Assembly (NCBI GenBank): GCA_963518955.1
Contig: CAUQKI010000007.1
Location: 20,723-84,722 of the forward strand
DNA from: JABCPE02 sp963518955
GTDB taxonomy: Bacteria; Bacteroidota; Bacteroidia; Flavobacteriales; Weeksellaceae
DNA: 64,000 nucleotides
Direction of reading: 5' to 3'
The first letter of the stretch is position 1; the number at the start of each line of letters is the position of its first letter. The notes beneath the pieces were generated by a model that did no database searches, was not told where the DNA came from, and worked only from the letters and a program-made list of their open reading frames with translations. Position numbers and translations under genes: made by a program. Shown here piece after piece: positions 8,097 through 16,018 of the stretch.

Positions 8097-8981
8097 ATGA
8101 AAAGTTTTTTAAAATCAATCAAAGTTGTATTAGCAGTAGTGTTTTTTGTTTTTTCACTTTTGGCTTGTCGAAGTCAAGACAATGATGATATAGTCGTACC
8201 AAAGCCAAAACCAGAGCAGCCTAGTACGGAGCTGAAGTGGAGCAAGGTGGAATTTCGTTTTACAGAAGGGCATTCTCATGGGTATTTTCATGGTTCGCCA
8301 GAGTATCCAGGTGTGAAATATCTGAAATCTGTACAAAAATTCTATTTTGAGAATAAAAACGGTCAGATAGTTCCATCGGCTGATAATCCCGCTGCCCTTA
8401 GTGTAATGTCTGCTGATGGAGGGCTGTCTCTCTATGGATTGGAGATTTTCTATTACAATGAAAAAGGCGAGCGAATCAACAGTGTTTTGGCATCTGATGA
8501 GGCAGCAAAGCAATATCAGCACTTCTTTTTAATGGAAAATATAGTAGCTATAAGTGGCGGGACAGTAGTTCCAAATAAGGAAATCATGACTTATAAATAC
8601 CGTGATACTAATCCTGAGAACAAATATATCTATAAAAGCTTTGGAGGCCAGCGTGATGCCAAAATAAGACCAGAAAAAATAGGACTGAAAGGATTTTTCG
8701 ATGTGAAAAAACCATACCTGAATTTTGATTTGAGAATTGTTTTGGCTCAGTTCAGCCAAAAACCAGATAATTTGGAGTATGATAAACTTTCTTCGGCTTC
8801 TTTTGATAAAAAATTGGATATTAAAATCCCTGTTCATATTTATACAGATAGAATTAACGAAGACAGCTTGATTGAAGATGCTATGAGGGAATTTGGAGTT
8901 ACAGAAGCTGAAATAAAAGCTGATATAAATGCAAAATTGAATTCAAAAGTTAATTCTGAAAGTAGTGGAGTTTTCCTCTAA
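8097..8981 (+). CDS. Lipoprotein of the TonB-receptor locus (paralogue 2, His-rich N-terminus)
   Basis: A 294-residue lipoprotein; lipobox SLLAC with Cys24, followed by RSQDNDD, which resembles the acidic surface-export signal described for Bacteroidota lipoproteins. It is a longer homologue of the preceding protein with the same ordered motifs (QHFF, KYRDTNPEN, IGLKGFF, FDLRIVLAQF). Its extra N-terminal part has H59, H61 and H65 in EGHSHGYFHG, a likely metal or heme ligand patch, and a C-terminal helical tail of about 35 residues absent from paralogue 1. The gene ends the locus and is followed by a strong bidirectional terminator. Function unproven. Confidence 0.7.
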   Translation: MKSFLKSIKVVLAVVFFVFSLLACRSQDNDDIVVPKPKPEQPSTELKWSKVEFRFTEGHSHGYFHGSPEYPGVKYLKSVQKFYFENKNGQIVPSADNPAALSVMSADGGLSLYGLEIFYYNEKGERINSVLASDEAAKQYQHFFLMENIVAISGGTVVPNKEIMTYKYRDTNPENKYIYKSFGGQRDAKIRPEKIGLKGFFDVKKPYLNFDLRIVLAQFSQKPDNLEYDKLSSASFDKKLDIKIPVHIYTDRINEDSLIEDAMREFGVTEAEIKADINAKLNSKVNSESSGVFL

Positions 8982-8990
8982 AAAAAATAA

Positions 8991-9021
8991 AAATCTCTTT
9001 CAATTTGAAAGAGATTTTTTT
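8991..9021. terminator. Bidirectional intrinsic terminator
   Basis: Perfect 11-bp stem (AAATCTCTTTC with GAAAGAGATTT), 5-base loop and a T run on the plus side, with an A run on the other side. It lies between the converging lipoprotein gene and galE. Confidence 0.85.
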
Positions 9022-9029
9022 ATTGAAAT

Positions 9030-10046
9030 TTATTTTTCTTGTTCCAGATTTTTCTGCCATAGCCAAGTGGTTCTCAGCGCCTCTTCCAGAGGAGTTTCTG
9101 CCTTCCAACCAAGTTCTTTTTCGGCTTTGGAAGCATCTGCATAAGCGATGGTAATATCGCCTGCTCTTCTGTCACAGATTTGGTAAGGAATTTCTAGATT
9201 ATTTGCTTTTTCAAAAGCCTTTACGATTTCAAGGACAGAAGATCCTTTCCCTGTTCCCAGATTGAAAACATCAACTAAAGTTTCTGATTTTTCGGAGGTC
9301 AGTTTCTGTAAGGCTTTCACATGGGCTTTGGCTAAATCCATCACATAGATATAATCGCGGATAGCAGTGCCGTCAGGAGTAGGGTAGTTATCTCCCCAGA
9401 TGTTTAGTTTTTCTCGTATTCCTGCTGCAGTTTGGGTTACATACGGAACGAGGTTATTGGGAATTCCCAGAGGAAGTTCGCCTATTTTAGCTGAAGGATG
9501 GGCACCGATAGGATTGAAATACCTTAATAACGATACTTTCTTTTGGTGGGCAGCAGCAAAATCTTTCAAAATCTCTTCTGCCATCTGTTTGGTTCGTCCA
9601 TAGGCGGATTCAGCAGGTTTTATAGGTGCTTCTTCATTTATCGGCATCTGGTCGGCCTGTCCATAAACAGTGCAGGAAGAACTAAAAATAAAATTAGAAA
9701 TATTTCTTTCTTTGAATTCCTGCAAAAGATTGATAAGAGAAAACATATTGTTTTCGTAGTAGTCAATAGGTTTTACTTGGCTTTCTCCCACAGCCTTGAA
9801 TGCAGCAAAATGAATGCAGCCATCTATTTTATGAGCATCTAGAACCTGTGCTATTTGGCTTCGGTTTTTTAAATCAATAGGATAGAAAGCAGGAGTTTTT
9901 CCAGTGATTTGCTCTATTCCAGTTAGTATTTTTTTGTCCGTGTTAGAGAGGTTGTCTATGATAACCACATCAAAACCATTTTCTAGAAGCTCCACTACGG
10001 TGTGCGAACCGATGTAGCCTAGACCGCCCGTAACTAGTATTGTCAT
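9030..10046 (-). CDS. galE: UDP-glucose 4-epimerase GalE
   Basis: Interconverts UDP-glucose and UDP-galactose (possibly also the N-acetyl forms) with bound NAD+. The 338-residue extended SDR has the N-terminal GGLGYIGSHT nucleotide motif, the SSSCTVYG serine region, the catalytic YGRTK (YxxxK) and the YNPIGA-like RYFNPIGAHPS and RDYIYVMDLA segments of GalE. It is the last gene of a minus-strand group with a secreted protein and a DegT aminotransferase, 4 bp downstream of the former, which suggests a sugar-nucleotide role for surface glycans. Confidence 0.94.
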   Translation of the reverse strand: MTILVTGGLGYIGSHTVVELLENGFDVVIIDNLSNTDKKILTGIEQITGKTPAFYPIDLKNRSQIAQVLDAHKIDGCIHFAAFKAVGESQVKPIDYYENNMFSLINLLQEFKERNISNFIFSSSCTVYGQADQMPINEEAPIKPAESAYGRTKQMAEEILKDFAAAHQKKVSLLRYFNPIGAHPSAKIGELPLGIPNNLVPYVTQTAAGIREKLNIWGDNYPTPDGTAIRDYIYVMDLAKAHVKALQKLTSEKSETLVDVFNLGTGKGSSVLEIVKAFEKANNLEIPYQICDRRAGDITIAYADASKAEKELGWKAETPLEEALRTTWLWQKNLEQEK

Positions 10047-10050
10047 ACTC

Positions 10051-10569
10051 TTAATTATGTTTTGAAATTCCTTTTTTGTATAAGTCTATCAAGAATTTTT
10101 TCTTTTCGTTCATCTTGATTTTAGGATTGATAATGGAGATAAATACCACATTGTTTTCCTTTACGCCAGAAAGTATGATTTGATTGATTTTTTGAGATTC
10201 ATAATCAAGTTCGATACTCCACAAAACATAACCTTCGGATAGTTTTTTGCTGATTTCGGTAACTTTAGCATTGATGGTGTTTCCTTTCCAAAAATCAAAA
10301 TCCCATTTATAAAAAGCCTCTAACAATTCAGTTTGAGAAAGTCCTTCCTTGTAGAATTCCATATTCTGAGAAGGGCGAACGGAAACTTGTATGTTTGAAT
10401 TTTGTTTGTCATGGAATAAAAACGCACCCGAATTTTCATCCGTTCTTATGTATTTTACAGATTCAGGAAACTGAACTAAATAGTCATTATTGATTAAAAA
10501 TTTATTACCCTCCTCTTGTGCCCATACAAAAGAATTGAAAAATAGCAGTAAAAACAAAAATACTCTCAT
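10051..10569 (-). CDS. Secreted protein of unknown function
   Basis: A 172-residue protein with a clear signal peptide (MRVFLFLLLFFNSFVWAQ), hence periplasmic or exported. I recognise no family. The mature part is a mixed alpha/beta-looking sequence with few cysteines and a Lys-rich C-terminus (KMNEKKKFLIDLYKKG). In size, signal peptide and a final lysine-rich helix it superficially resembles the three tandem secreted proteins at 38.9-40.5 kb, but I see no convincing residue-level match. It lies between the DegT aminotransferase (19 bp) and galE (4 bp), so is probably transcribed with them. Confidence 0.6.
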   Translation of the reverse strand: MRVFLFLLLFFNSFVWAQEEGNKFLINNDYLVQFPESVKYIRTDENSGAFLFHDKQNSNIQVSVRPSQNMEFYKEGLSQTELLEAFYKWDFDFWKGNTINAKVTEISKKLSEGYVLWSIELDYESQKINQIILSGVKENNVVFISIINPKIKMNEKKKFLIDLYKKGISKHN

Positions 10570-10588
10570 AATTATAGTGTTTAAAAAT

Positions 10589-11716
10589 TTATTTATTCAT
10601 GAATTCCAAAACACTTTCTGTGATGTATTTCAGCTGCTCTTCATCCAGCTCTGTGTGCATCGGCAGGGAAATTACTTGGTCTAGAAGCTTGTCAGTGTTT
10701 TTAAAATCAGCATCGTTACTCGCTTGGAAGTATGCTTTTTGTTTTCTAAGTGCCACAGGATAATAGATCATCGCAGGGATTTCCTTTGAAGCGAGAAACT
10801 CCTGAAGTTCATTTCTTTTTCCATTTAAAACTCTCAGCGTATACTGATGAAAAACATGAGTAGAATTTTCTTCTCTTTTTGGGATAAGTAGATGCGGATG
10901 CCCAGCAAAGGCTTCATCGTAGAAGTTTGCAGCTTTTCTTCTGGCTTCGTTATAGGTTTCTAAATGAGGCAGTTTTCTTCTCAAAATAGCCGCTTGTACG
11001 CTGTCTAATCTAGAGTTTACGCCCACTTCATCGTGATAATATCTTTTGTACATTCCGTGATTTACGATTCCTCTCATTTTGTAGGCCAAAGCATCATCAT
11101 TGGTAAAGATAGCTCCACCATCTCCATAACAACCTAAATTCTTAGAAGGGAAAAACGATGTAGTTCCTATGGTTCCTATCGTTCCAGCTTTTTTCTGAGT
11201 TCCATCAGAGAAAATAAAATCAGCACCGATGGCCTGTGCATTGTCTTCGATTACAAAGAGGTTATGCTCTTTTGCGATTTTCAAAATAGCCTCCATATTT
11301 GCGCACTGCCCGAAAAGATGTACTGGCATGATAGCCTTGGTTTTAGGTGTAATGGCTTTTTTAAGCTGTTCAATATCAATAGTGAAATTGTCATAATCTA
11401 CATCCACCAAAACAGCTTTTAGTTTTAACAAATGGATAACTTCCACCGTAGCCGCAAAGGTGAAATCTGCCGTAATCACTTCATCGCCTTCTTGTAAATC
11501 AAGCGCCATTAGGGCAATCTGCAGAGCGTCCGTACCATTCGCACAAGGAATCACATTTTTCACGCCTAAATATTCTTCTAATTCAGCTTGGAAAGACTGA
11601 ACCTCAGGGCCATTGATAAAGGCCGCTGATTCGAAAACATTCAGCACCGCGTTATCTACTTCGTTTTTTATTTTGAAATATTGACTTTGTAAATCAACCA
11701 TCTGGATTTTTCTCAT
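10589..11716 (-). CDS. DegT/DnrJ/EryC1/StrS family PLP aminotransferase
   Basis: A sugar-nucleotide aminotransferase fold: it transfers an amino group to a keto-sugar nucleotide in surface polysaccharide or glycan synthesis. An upstream in-frame start exists at 11836, but the family N-terminus matches MRKIQMVDLQSQY, so I use the ATG at 11714-11716, giving 375 residues. The PLP-binding features are visible: GTDALQIAL (about 61), EDNAQAIGA (157-165) and the Schiff-base lysine K192 in FFPSKNLGCYGDGG. Neighbours are a secreted protein and galE. The exact substrate cannot be told; homologues include WecE-, PseC- and FdtB-type enzymes. Confidence 0.88.
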   Translation of the reverse strand: MRKIQMVDLQSQYFKIKNEVDNAVLNVFESAAFINGPEVQSFQAELEEYLGVKNVIPCANGTDALQIALMALDLQEGDEVITADFTFAATVEVIHLLKLKAVLVDVDYDNFTIDIEQLKKAITPKTKAIMPVHLFGQCANMEAILKIAKEHNLFVIEDNAQAIGADFIFSDGTQKKAGTIGTIGTTSFFPSKNLGCYGDGGAIFTNDDALAYKMRGIVNHGMYKRYYHDEVGVNSRLDSVQAAILRRKLPHLETYNEARRKAANFYDEAFAGHPHLLIPKREENSTHVFHQYTLRVLNGKRNELQEFLASKEIPAMIYYPVALRKQKAYFQASNDADFKNTDKLLDQVISLPMHTELDEEQLKYITESVLEFMNK

Positions 11717-11873
11717 AACCAAAATTTTTTGTAAAAATACAATTTCTAAACTATTTATAGAAGGAAATTTGCAAAAGATGTTAAATGTCATTAAAAAAAA
11801 TTCTTCAGCATAAATATAAAGTCGTACCTTTATCAAAGAAAAAAAGGAAGTTTAATCTTAAATATAAATTATT

Positions 11874-12290
11874 ATGAAACACAGAGTTCCAGTATCTCAG
11901 ATTATGACAAAGGATGTAGTTAAGCTTACTACAAAAAACACATTGTTTGATGCAGAAAAACTTTTCAAAGAGCATAAAATCAGACACTTACCTGTTGTGA
12001 GCGGAAACCAGCTGATAGGTATTTTGAGTTATTCGGATTTGTTGAGAATTAGTTTTTCAGAATTGTCGGATAATGAGGAAAAAGTAGACACTACAGTGTA
12101 CAACGCATACACTATAGAGCAGGTGATGGCGAAAAATCCAGTAGGTGTGTCACCAGACCAAACAGTGAGAGATGTAACCGAAATTTTGGCAAAACAAAGT
12201 TTCCACTCTCTACCAGTAGTAGAAAATGGTGAACTGAAAGGAGTAATCACTACAACAGATTTATTGAAATACTTCTTAGAGCAATACTAA
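11874..12290 (+). CDS. Stand-alone CBS-pair protein
   Basis: 138 residues consisting of two CBS motifs: the first (about 8-60) with IMTKDVVKLTTKNTLFDA and HLPVVSGNQLIGILSYSDLL, the second (about 78-136) with VMAKNPVGVSPDQTV and HSLPVVENGELKGVITTTDL. Such Bateman modules bind adenine nucleotides in other proteins and usually regulate a partner; no partner domain is fused here. Single gene between two minus-strand genes, with its own terminator. A weak -7 box (TACCTTTA at 11825-11832) precedes it. Confidence 0.88.
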   Translation: MKHRVPVSQIMTKDVVKLTTKNTLFDAEKLFKEHKIRHLPVVSGNQLIGILSYSDLLRISFSELSDNEEKVDTTVYNAYTIEQVMAKNPVGVSPDQTVRDVTEILAKQSFHSLPVVENGELKGVITTTDLLKYFLEQY

Positions 12291-12313
12291 AAAGTCTTTT
12301 ACAATAAAAAACG

Positions 12314-12346
12314 AAACATCTTACTTTTTTGAGTAAGATGTTTTTT
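12314..12346 (+). terminator. Intrinsic terminator after the CBS gene
   Basis: 12-bp perfect stem (AAACATCTTACT with AGTAAGATGTTT), 6-base loop, then a T run. It lies between converging genes, so may also serve the PAP2 gene. Confidence 0.8.
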
Positions 12347-12365
12347 ATATTTAATTCTAAAAATA

Positions 12366-13367
12366 TTAAAACTGGATATTTACGCCGATGGTTTGGTAAC
12401 CATACAGAGAACCTGCTGACCACTGTAAATCATATTTTCGCTTCTTTTCTGCTACAGGAGAGTTGTTTACTTTGGTGATTCTCGCTTTGGCAATATTTTT
12501 TCCGATAAGGTAACCAAGAAAAATAGCGATAGGATAGTCTGATACCCAGTGAACCTTGCTCTGAAGCATTTCAAAAGACATCAGCCCTAAAAGAGTGTAT
12601 CCCACAGGTTTTAGCCATTTTTTGTCAGGGTAATTTTCCGTAAGCACCGTGAGGGCTGCCATTGCAGTGGTAAGGTGTCCAGAGGGCATGGCATCATATT
12701 TAGAAGTTTCTCTCTGATATGCCGCAAAACTCGGTGCAAAAGTCCAGTGGCTGTGCCATCCATTTCGTTCAGCGGTGATGAATGGACTTTCTCTCCCCGT
12801 GATACGCTTTATGGACTGAGCGAAAACACCTGACAATGCAAGGCTTTCTATAAGCTGCATAGAGGTGCTGATTGCCCGATAATCGTTTTTAAATAAACCA
12901 TAGGTTGCAAGTCCTCCACTGATGAGAATCACTGTAGTTCCATTACCGATAAAATATAGCGCAGAGTTCACATCCGCAGGGATTATTTTTAGAAATCCAA
13001 GTTTTCGGTAGGTGTGGGCTTCATTCATGCCGAGAGCTTCGCCAAGATTTCGGCTTTCTCTAATGACCCAAGGGTCAGCAGGAATGAGAGCAGCGGTGCT
13101 TCCCAAAGCGGCAAGTCCGTATGGATAGTATTTTTTTGAAACTATATCAGTGGCTGTTCCTGCGATGTTTTTGGGCATTTTATTGACAATATCCCAGATT
13201 TTTGGTTTTTGATAGATAAAAGTTTCGTTTTCAGATATTTTTACTTCCTGAATTTTTATATTTTGAGTTTGTATGCTGTCTAAAGGTGTTTCCACAGCCA
13301 AACTATCATTAGTCTGAGCCATGAAAAAAGAACTTAGAAATAGGCTGACAAAAATTGTAATCTTCAT
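12366..13367 (-). CDS. PAP2-family phosphatase, envelope (paralogue B)
   Basis: 333 residues with signal peptide (MKITIFVSLFLSSFFMAQ) and a PAP2 (type 2 phosphatidic acid phosphatase) domain in the C-terminal half. The three conserved phosphatase motifs are recognisable as KRITGRESPF, MPSGHLTT and SKVHWVSDYP, with the catalytic histidines in PSGH and in VHW. Hydrophobic segments surround them. Members act on lipid phosphates such as phosphatidate, lipid A or undecaprenyl diphosphate; the substrate is not readable from sequence. A C-terminal IGVNIQF aromatic ending hints at outer-membrane association. It is 10 bp downstream of another PAP2 gene on the same strand. Confidence 0.82.
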   Translation of the reverse strand: MKITIFVSLFLSSFFMAQTNDSLAVETPLDSIQTQNIKIQEVKISENETFIYQKPKIWDIVNKMPKNIAGTATDIVSKKYYPYGLAALGSTAALIPADPWVIRESRNLGEALGMNEAHTYRKLGFLKIIPADVNSALYFIGNGTTVILISGGLATYGLFKNDYRAISTSMQLIESLALSGVFAQSIKRITGRESPFITAERNGWHSHWTFAPSFAAYQRETSKYDAMPSGHLTTAMAALTVLTENYPDKKWLKPVGYTLLGLMSFEMLQSKVHWVSDYPIAIFLGYLIGKNIAKARITKVNNSPVAEKKRKYDLQWSAGSLYGYQTIGVNIQF

Positions 13368-13377
13368 TATTAAACTA

Positions 13378-14136
13378 TTAATAAACTACGCCCAAGAAAG
13401 GGTCTTTTTTTTCTTTTTTAGGTTTGTTCCATTTGTATTTATGTGTCCAGTATGCTAGTTTCATGGAGAGAATCCCCAGTCCAGCACCGAACAGGACATC
13501 GCTCACATAGTGTCTGTTGTTGGCTATTCTCATGATTCCCACCACACTGGCCGAACCATAGGCTGCATAAGGCACCCAAGGATGTTCGTCTTTGTATTCC
13601 ATGGCAAGGATTGTTGCCCCGCTAAAAGCGTATGCAGTATGCCCAGAAGGGAAGGACATACGGGCTCCGTTGGGTCTTTCATTGTTGATTAATGTTTTCA
13701 TTAAATGCGCCAGTCCCAAAGTTATGATGTGTCCTTTGGCATGTATGGCGATACGATTTTTCCAGTCTGTTTTGGGTTTCATTCCCATCAATTCAAAGCC
13801 ATAGACAGCAACATGAGGAGCAAATTGGAGATAATCATCAAATTTATTTCTAAAATGAGGAATTTGTTTGTTTCTCCATTCGCGAACTTCTTGTTTGGTT
13901 TTTCCTTCGGAAATTAGCCCAAGAGCCATCACCCCAGCAGGAATGTAGAGTTCCTTGGGTCTGAATTTAGGTCTTTCAATGAGGTTTACACTATCTTGTT
14001 TAGGTTCTATGGTGAGGGTTTCCTGTGTTTCCTTTATTTCCTGCTCTGTCACTTCCTGCCCTTTTTGTTCTTGAGCAAGGCATTTGCCATTTGCAATGAA
14101 AAACAAGGGTAAGAAAAATAAAAACTTTAACAACAT
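13378..14136 (-). CDS. PAP2-family phosphatase (paralogue A)
   Basis: 252 residues, N-terminal signal peptide (MLLKFLFFLPLFFIANGKCLAQ), a linker rich in Gln/Glu/Thr (about 22-55) and a PAP2 domain. The motifs are KTLINNERPNG, FPSGHTAYAFS and NNRHYVSDVLFGAG, i.e. all three phosphatase signatures including both catalytic histidines. Function is dephosphorylation of a lipid or isoprenoid phosphate at the periplasmic side; the substrate is unknown. It is the upstream member of a two-gene PAP2 operon; the two proteins are only distantly similar outside the motifs. Confidence 0.82.
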   Translation of the reverse strand: MLLKFLFFLPLFFIANGKCLAQEQKGQEVTEQEIKETQETLTIEPKQDSVNLIERPKFRPKELYIPAGVMALGLISEGKTKQEVREWRNKQIPHFRNKFDDYLQFAPHVAVYGFELMGMKPKTDWKNRIAIHAKGHIITLGLAHLMKTLINNERPNGARMSFPSGHTAYAFSGATILAMEYKDEHPWVPYAAYGSASVVGIMRIANNRHYVSDVLFGAGLGILSMKLAYWTHKYKWNKPKKEKKDPFLGVVY

Positions 14137-14188
14137 AAATTCTTAAAATTAATAGTTTTTAAAATTAAAATTTAACTTCAAAAAAGAT

Positions 14189-15067
14189 TTAATTATGTAA
14201 ATTTTTTATTTCAGTTTTTATTCTATCTTGCAGATTTTCAGAAGCTTTTATTAGAGGAAGTCTTAGATGGTTTTTGATAATGCCCATTTCTGCTAAAACT
14301 GTTTTTACGCCGCAAGGGTTTCCTTCCGCGAAGATAAGTCTTATGAGTTCAACGAGCTGATTGTGAATAGCATATGCTTCTTTTACTTTACTTTCTTTTG
14401 CTAGTTTTATCATGTCTGAAAAAAGCTTAGGATAAGCCTGCCCAATTACCGAAATTACACCGTCTCCACCAGCCAGAGTAACAGGAAGAGTGAACTCATC
14501 ATCACCCGAAACTAGAGAAAAACCATCAGGTTTCTTTCTTAAAATATCAAAATATTGACTGATATTTGGAGAAGCTTCTTTTATCATGAAAAGATTTGGG
14601 AAATCTTTGGCAAGTCTCAGTGTCGTTGCGGCTTCTATATTTTGTCCTGTTCGCCCAGGAACATTGTAAATGATGATGTTTTTCCCTGTGGAAGCTAGCA
14701 TTTTATAGTGCTGATAAATTCCCTCTTGATTAGGTTTGTTATAATATGGTGAAACAGAAAGAACACCTTCGAAGTCGCTTAAATCCGTAGATTCTATCTG
14801 TTCTTTAACAGCCAGAGTGTTATTCCCTCCAATACCTAAAACCAGTGGAAGTCTTTTGTTATTTACTTTTACGATATGCTCTATGACTTGTGCCTGTTCA
14901 GTCTTGGAAAGCGTGGCAGTTTCCGCCGTAGTTCCCAGAACGACTAGGAAATCCGTTCCATTGGCGATGTTATATTCTACTAATTTGGTTAAAGAATCAA
15001 AATCTATGGATAAATCCTCATTAAATGGCGTAACCAAAGCTACTCCCAGACCTTTTAATTTACTCAT
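14189..15067 (-). CDS. dapA: 4-hydroxy-tetrahydrodipicolinate synthase DapA
   Basis: Condenses pyruvate with aspartate semialdehyde, the first committed step to diaminopimelate and lysine. 292 residues, the usual length. Catalytic residues are in place: Thr46/Thr47 in GTTAETATLS, Tyr134 in YNVPGRTG and the Schiff-base Lys163 in FMIKEASPN. Cytoplasmic (beta/alpha)8 barrel. Single gene with its own -7 box (TAAATTTG at 15086-15093), no other lys/dap genes near. Confidence 0.96.
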   Translation of the reverse strand: MSKLKGLGVALVTPFNEDLSIDFDSLTKLVEYNIANGTDFLVVLGTTAETATLSKTEQAQVIEHIVKVNNKRLPLVLGIGGNNTLAVKEQIESTDLSDFEGVLSVSPYYNKPNQEGIYQHYKMLASTGKNIIIYNVPGRTGQNIEAATTLRLAKDFPNLFMIKEASPNISQYFDILRKKPDGFSLVSGDDEFTLPVTLAGGDGVISVIGQAYPKLFSDMIKLAKESKVKEAYAIHNQLVELIRLIFAEGNPCGVKTVLAEMGIIKNHLRLPLIKASENLQDRIKTEIKNLHN

Positions 15068-15085
15068 TGTTTAAAATTTTGAAGC

Positions 15086-15093
15086 CAAATTTA
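15086..15093 (-). promoter_or_regulatory. -7 promoter box of dapA
   Basis: Minus-strand TAAATTTG, exact TAnnTTTG, ending 19 bp upstream of the dapA start. No clear -33 TTG. Confidence 0.5.
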
Positions 15094-15193
15094 AGGTTTT
15101 TATTTAAAAAGATAAAAATAAGCAGGGACTTTTTAAGTAAAATTTAGGATTTTGCTGTTTCTTCTTTTCATTCTATGGTTTTGAATATCATAT

Positions 15194-15227
15194 TTGAGTA
15201 AAAATCCCGAAATAATCTATATATTTG
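15194..15227 (+). promoter_or_regulatory. Promoter of the split 5'-nucleotidase operon
   Basis: TTG at 15194-15196 and TATATTTG at 15220-15227, separated by 23 bp, slightly longer than the usual 17-21. The -7 box ends 20 bp before the first start. Confidence 0.5.
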
Positions 15228-15247
15228 TGCCTGTATTTTAAGAACAA

Positions 15248-16006
15248 ATGAAAAGTAAAAGCATATTATTAGGAGCTGTTTTGATGGCTGTGGTGTCATG
15301 TACTACACAGCTGAATGTAAGCCAAGTTTCTCCTCAGAAAAATCAGTTGATAAATGGAGAAATAGCACAGAAAAAAGAGTTGGTTTCCGTTATCACACCA
15401 TATAAAAAGGAGCTGGAGAATAAAATGAACCAGAAAATTTCCCATACCGAGGTGGAGCTTAATAGGAAAGGAGATAACAGCTCGCTCGGGCAGCTTCTGG
15501 CAGATTTTGCATTGGAGGGAGCGAATGACTGGGGCGCGAAAAACAGCATTCCTGCGGTGGATGCAGCGATTTTAAATATAGGAGGAATCCGAAATGATAT
15601 CAGCAAGGGAGATATTTTGCTGAGAAATATTTTTGAAGTGATGCCTTTTGAAAATCAATTGGTTATCGTTAAAATGAAGGGCGAAGACATACAAGGTGTG
15701 TTTGATTATTACGAAAAACAAAAAAGAAATAATCCCGTGGCTGGATTTACGATAGTGGTAGAAAATGGAAAACTAAAACAAGGACTGATAAATGGCGAAA
15801 AACCAAAAGCTGGTCAGTACTACTACATCGCGACATCAGACTATTTGGCTTATGGAGGAGATTATATGAAATTTTTCCTGAAAGGAGAACAGCTTATACT
15901 AACGGAAATGACTCTGAGGGATTTATTTATAGAGAAATTTAAACAAAATCCAGAGATAAAAATAAAGCAGGAACAAAGGCTGCAATTTATCGGGAATAAC
16001 CAATAA
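15248..16006 (+). CDS. 5'-nucleotidase C-terminal domain lipoprotein
   Basis: 252 residues with a lipoprotein signal ending at Cys18 (MAVVSC). The rest corresponds to the C-terminal substrate-binding domain of UshA-like 5'-nucleotidases: NRKGDNSSLGQLLADFALEG, LNIGGIRNDISKGDI and MPFENQLVIVKMKGEDI are the recognisable segments. In UshA this domain is fused to the metallophosphoesterase domain; here that catalytic half is the next gene, 12 bp downstream. The pair probably hydrolyses nucleotides or other phosphate esters in the periplasm. Confidence 0.85.
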   Translation: MKSKSILLGAVLMAVVSCTTQLNVSQVSPQKNQLINGEIAQKKELVSVITPYKKELENKMNQKISHTEVELNRKGDNSSLGQLLADFALEGANDWGAKNSIPAVDAAILNIGGIRNDISKGDILLRNIFEVMPFENQLVIVKMKGEDIQGVFDYYEKQKRNNPVAGFTIVVENGKLKQGLINGEKPKAGQYYYIATSDYLAYGGDYMKFFLKGEQLILTEMTLRDLFIEKFKQNPEIKIKQEQRLQFIGNNQ

Positions 16007-16018
16007 GGATGAACAAAA

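Noticed and set aside
11716..11836. N-terminal extension of the DegT aminotransferase
   Set aside because: The family begins at the MRKIQMVDLQ segment; the extra 40 residues come from AT-rich intergenic sequence.
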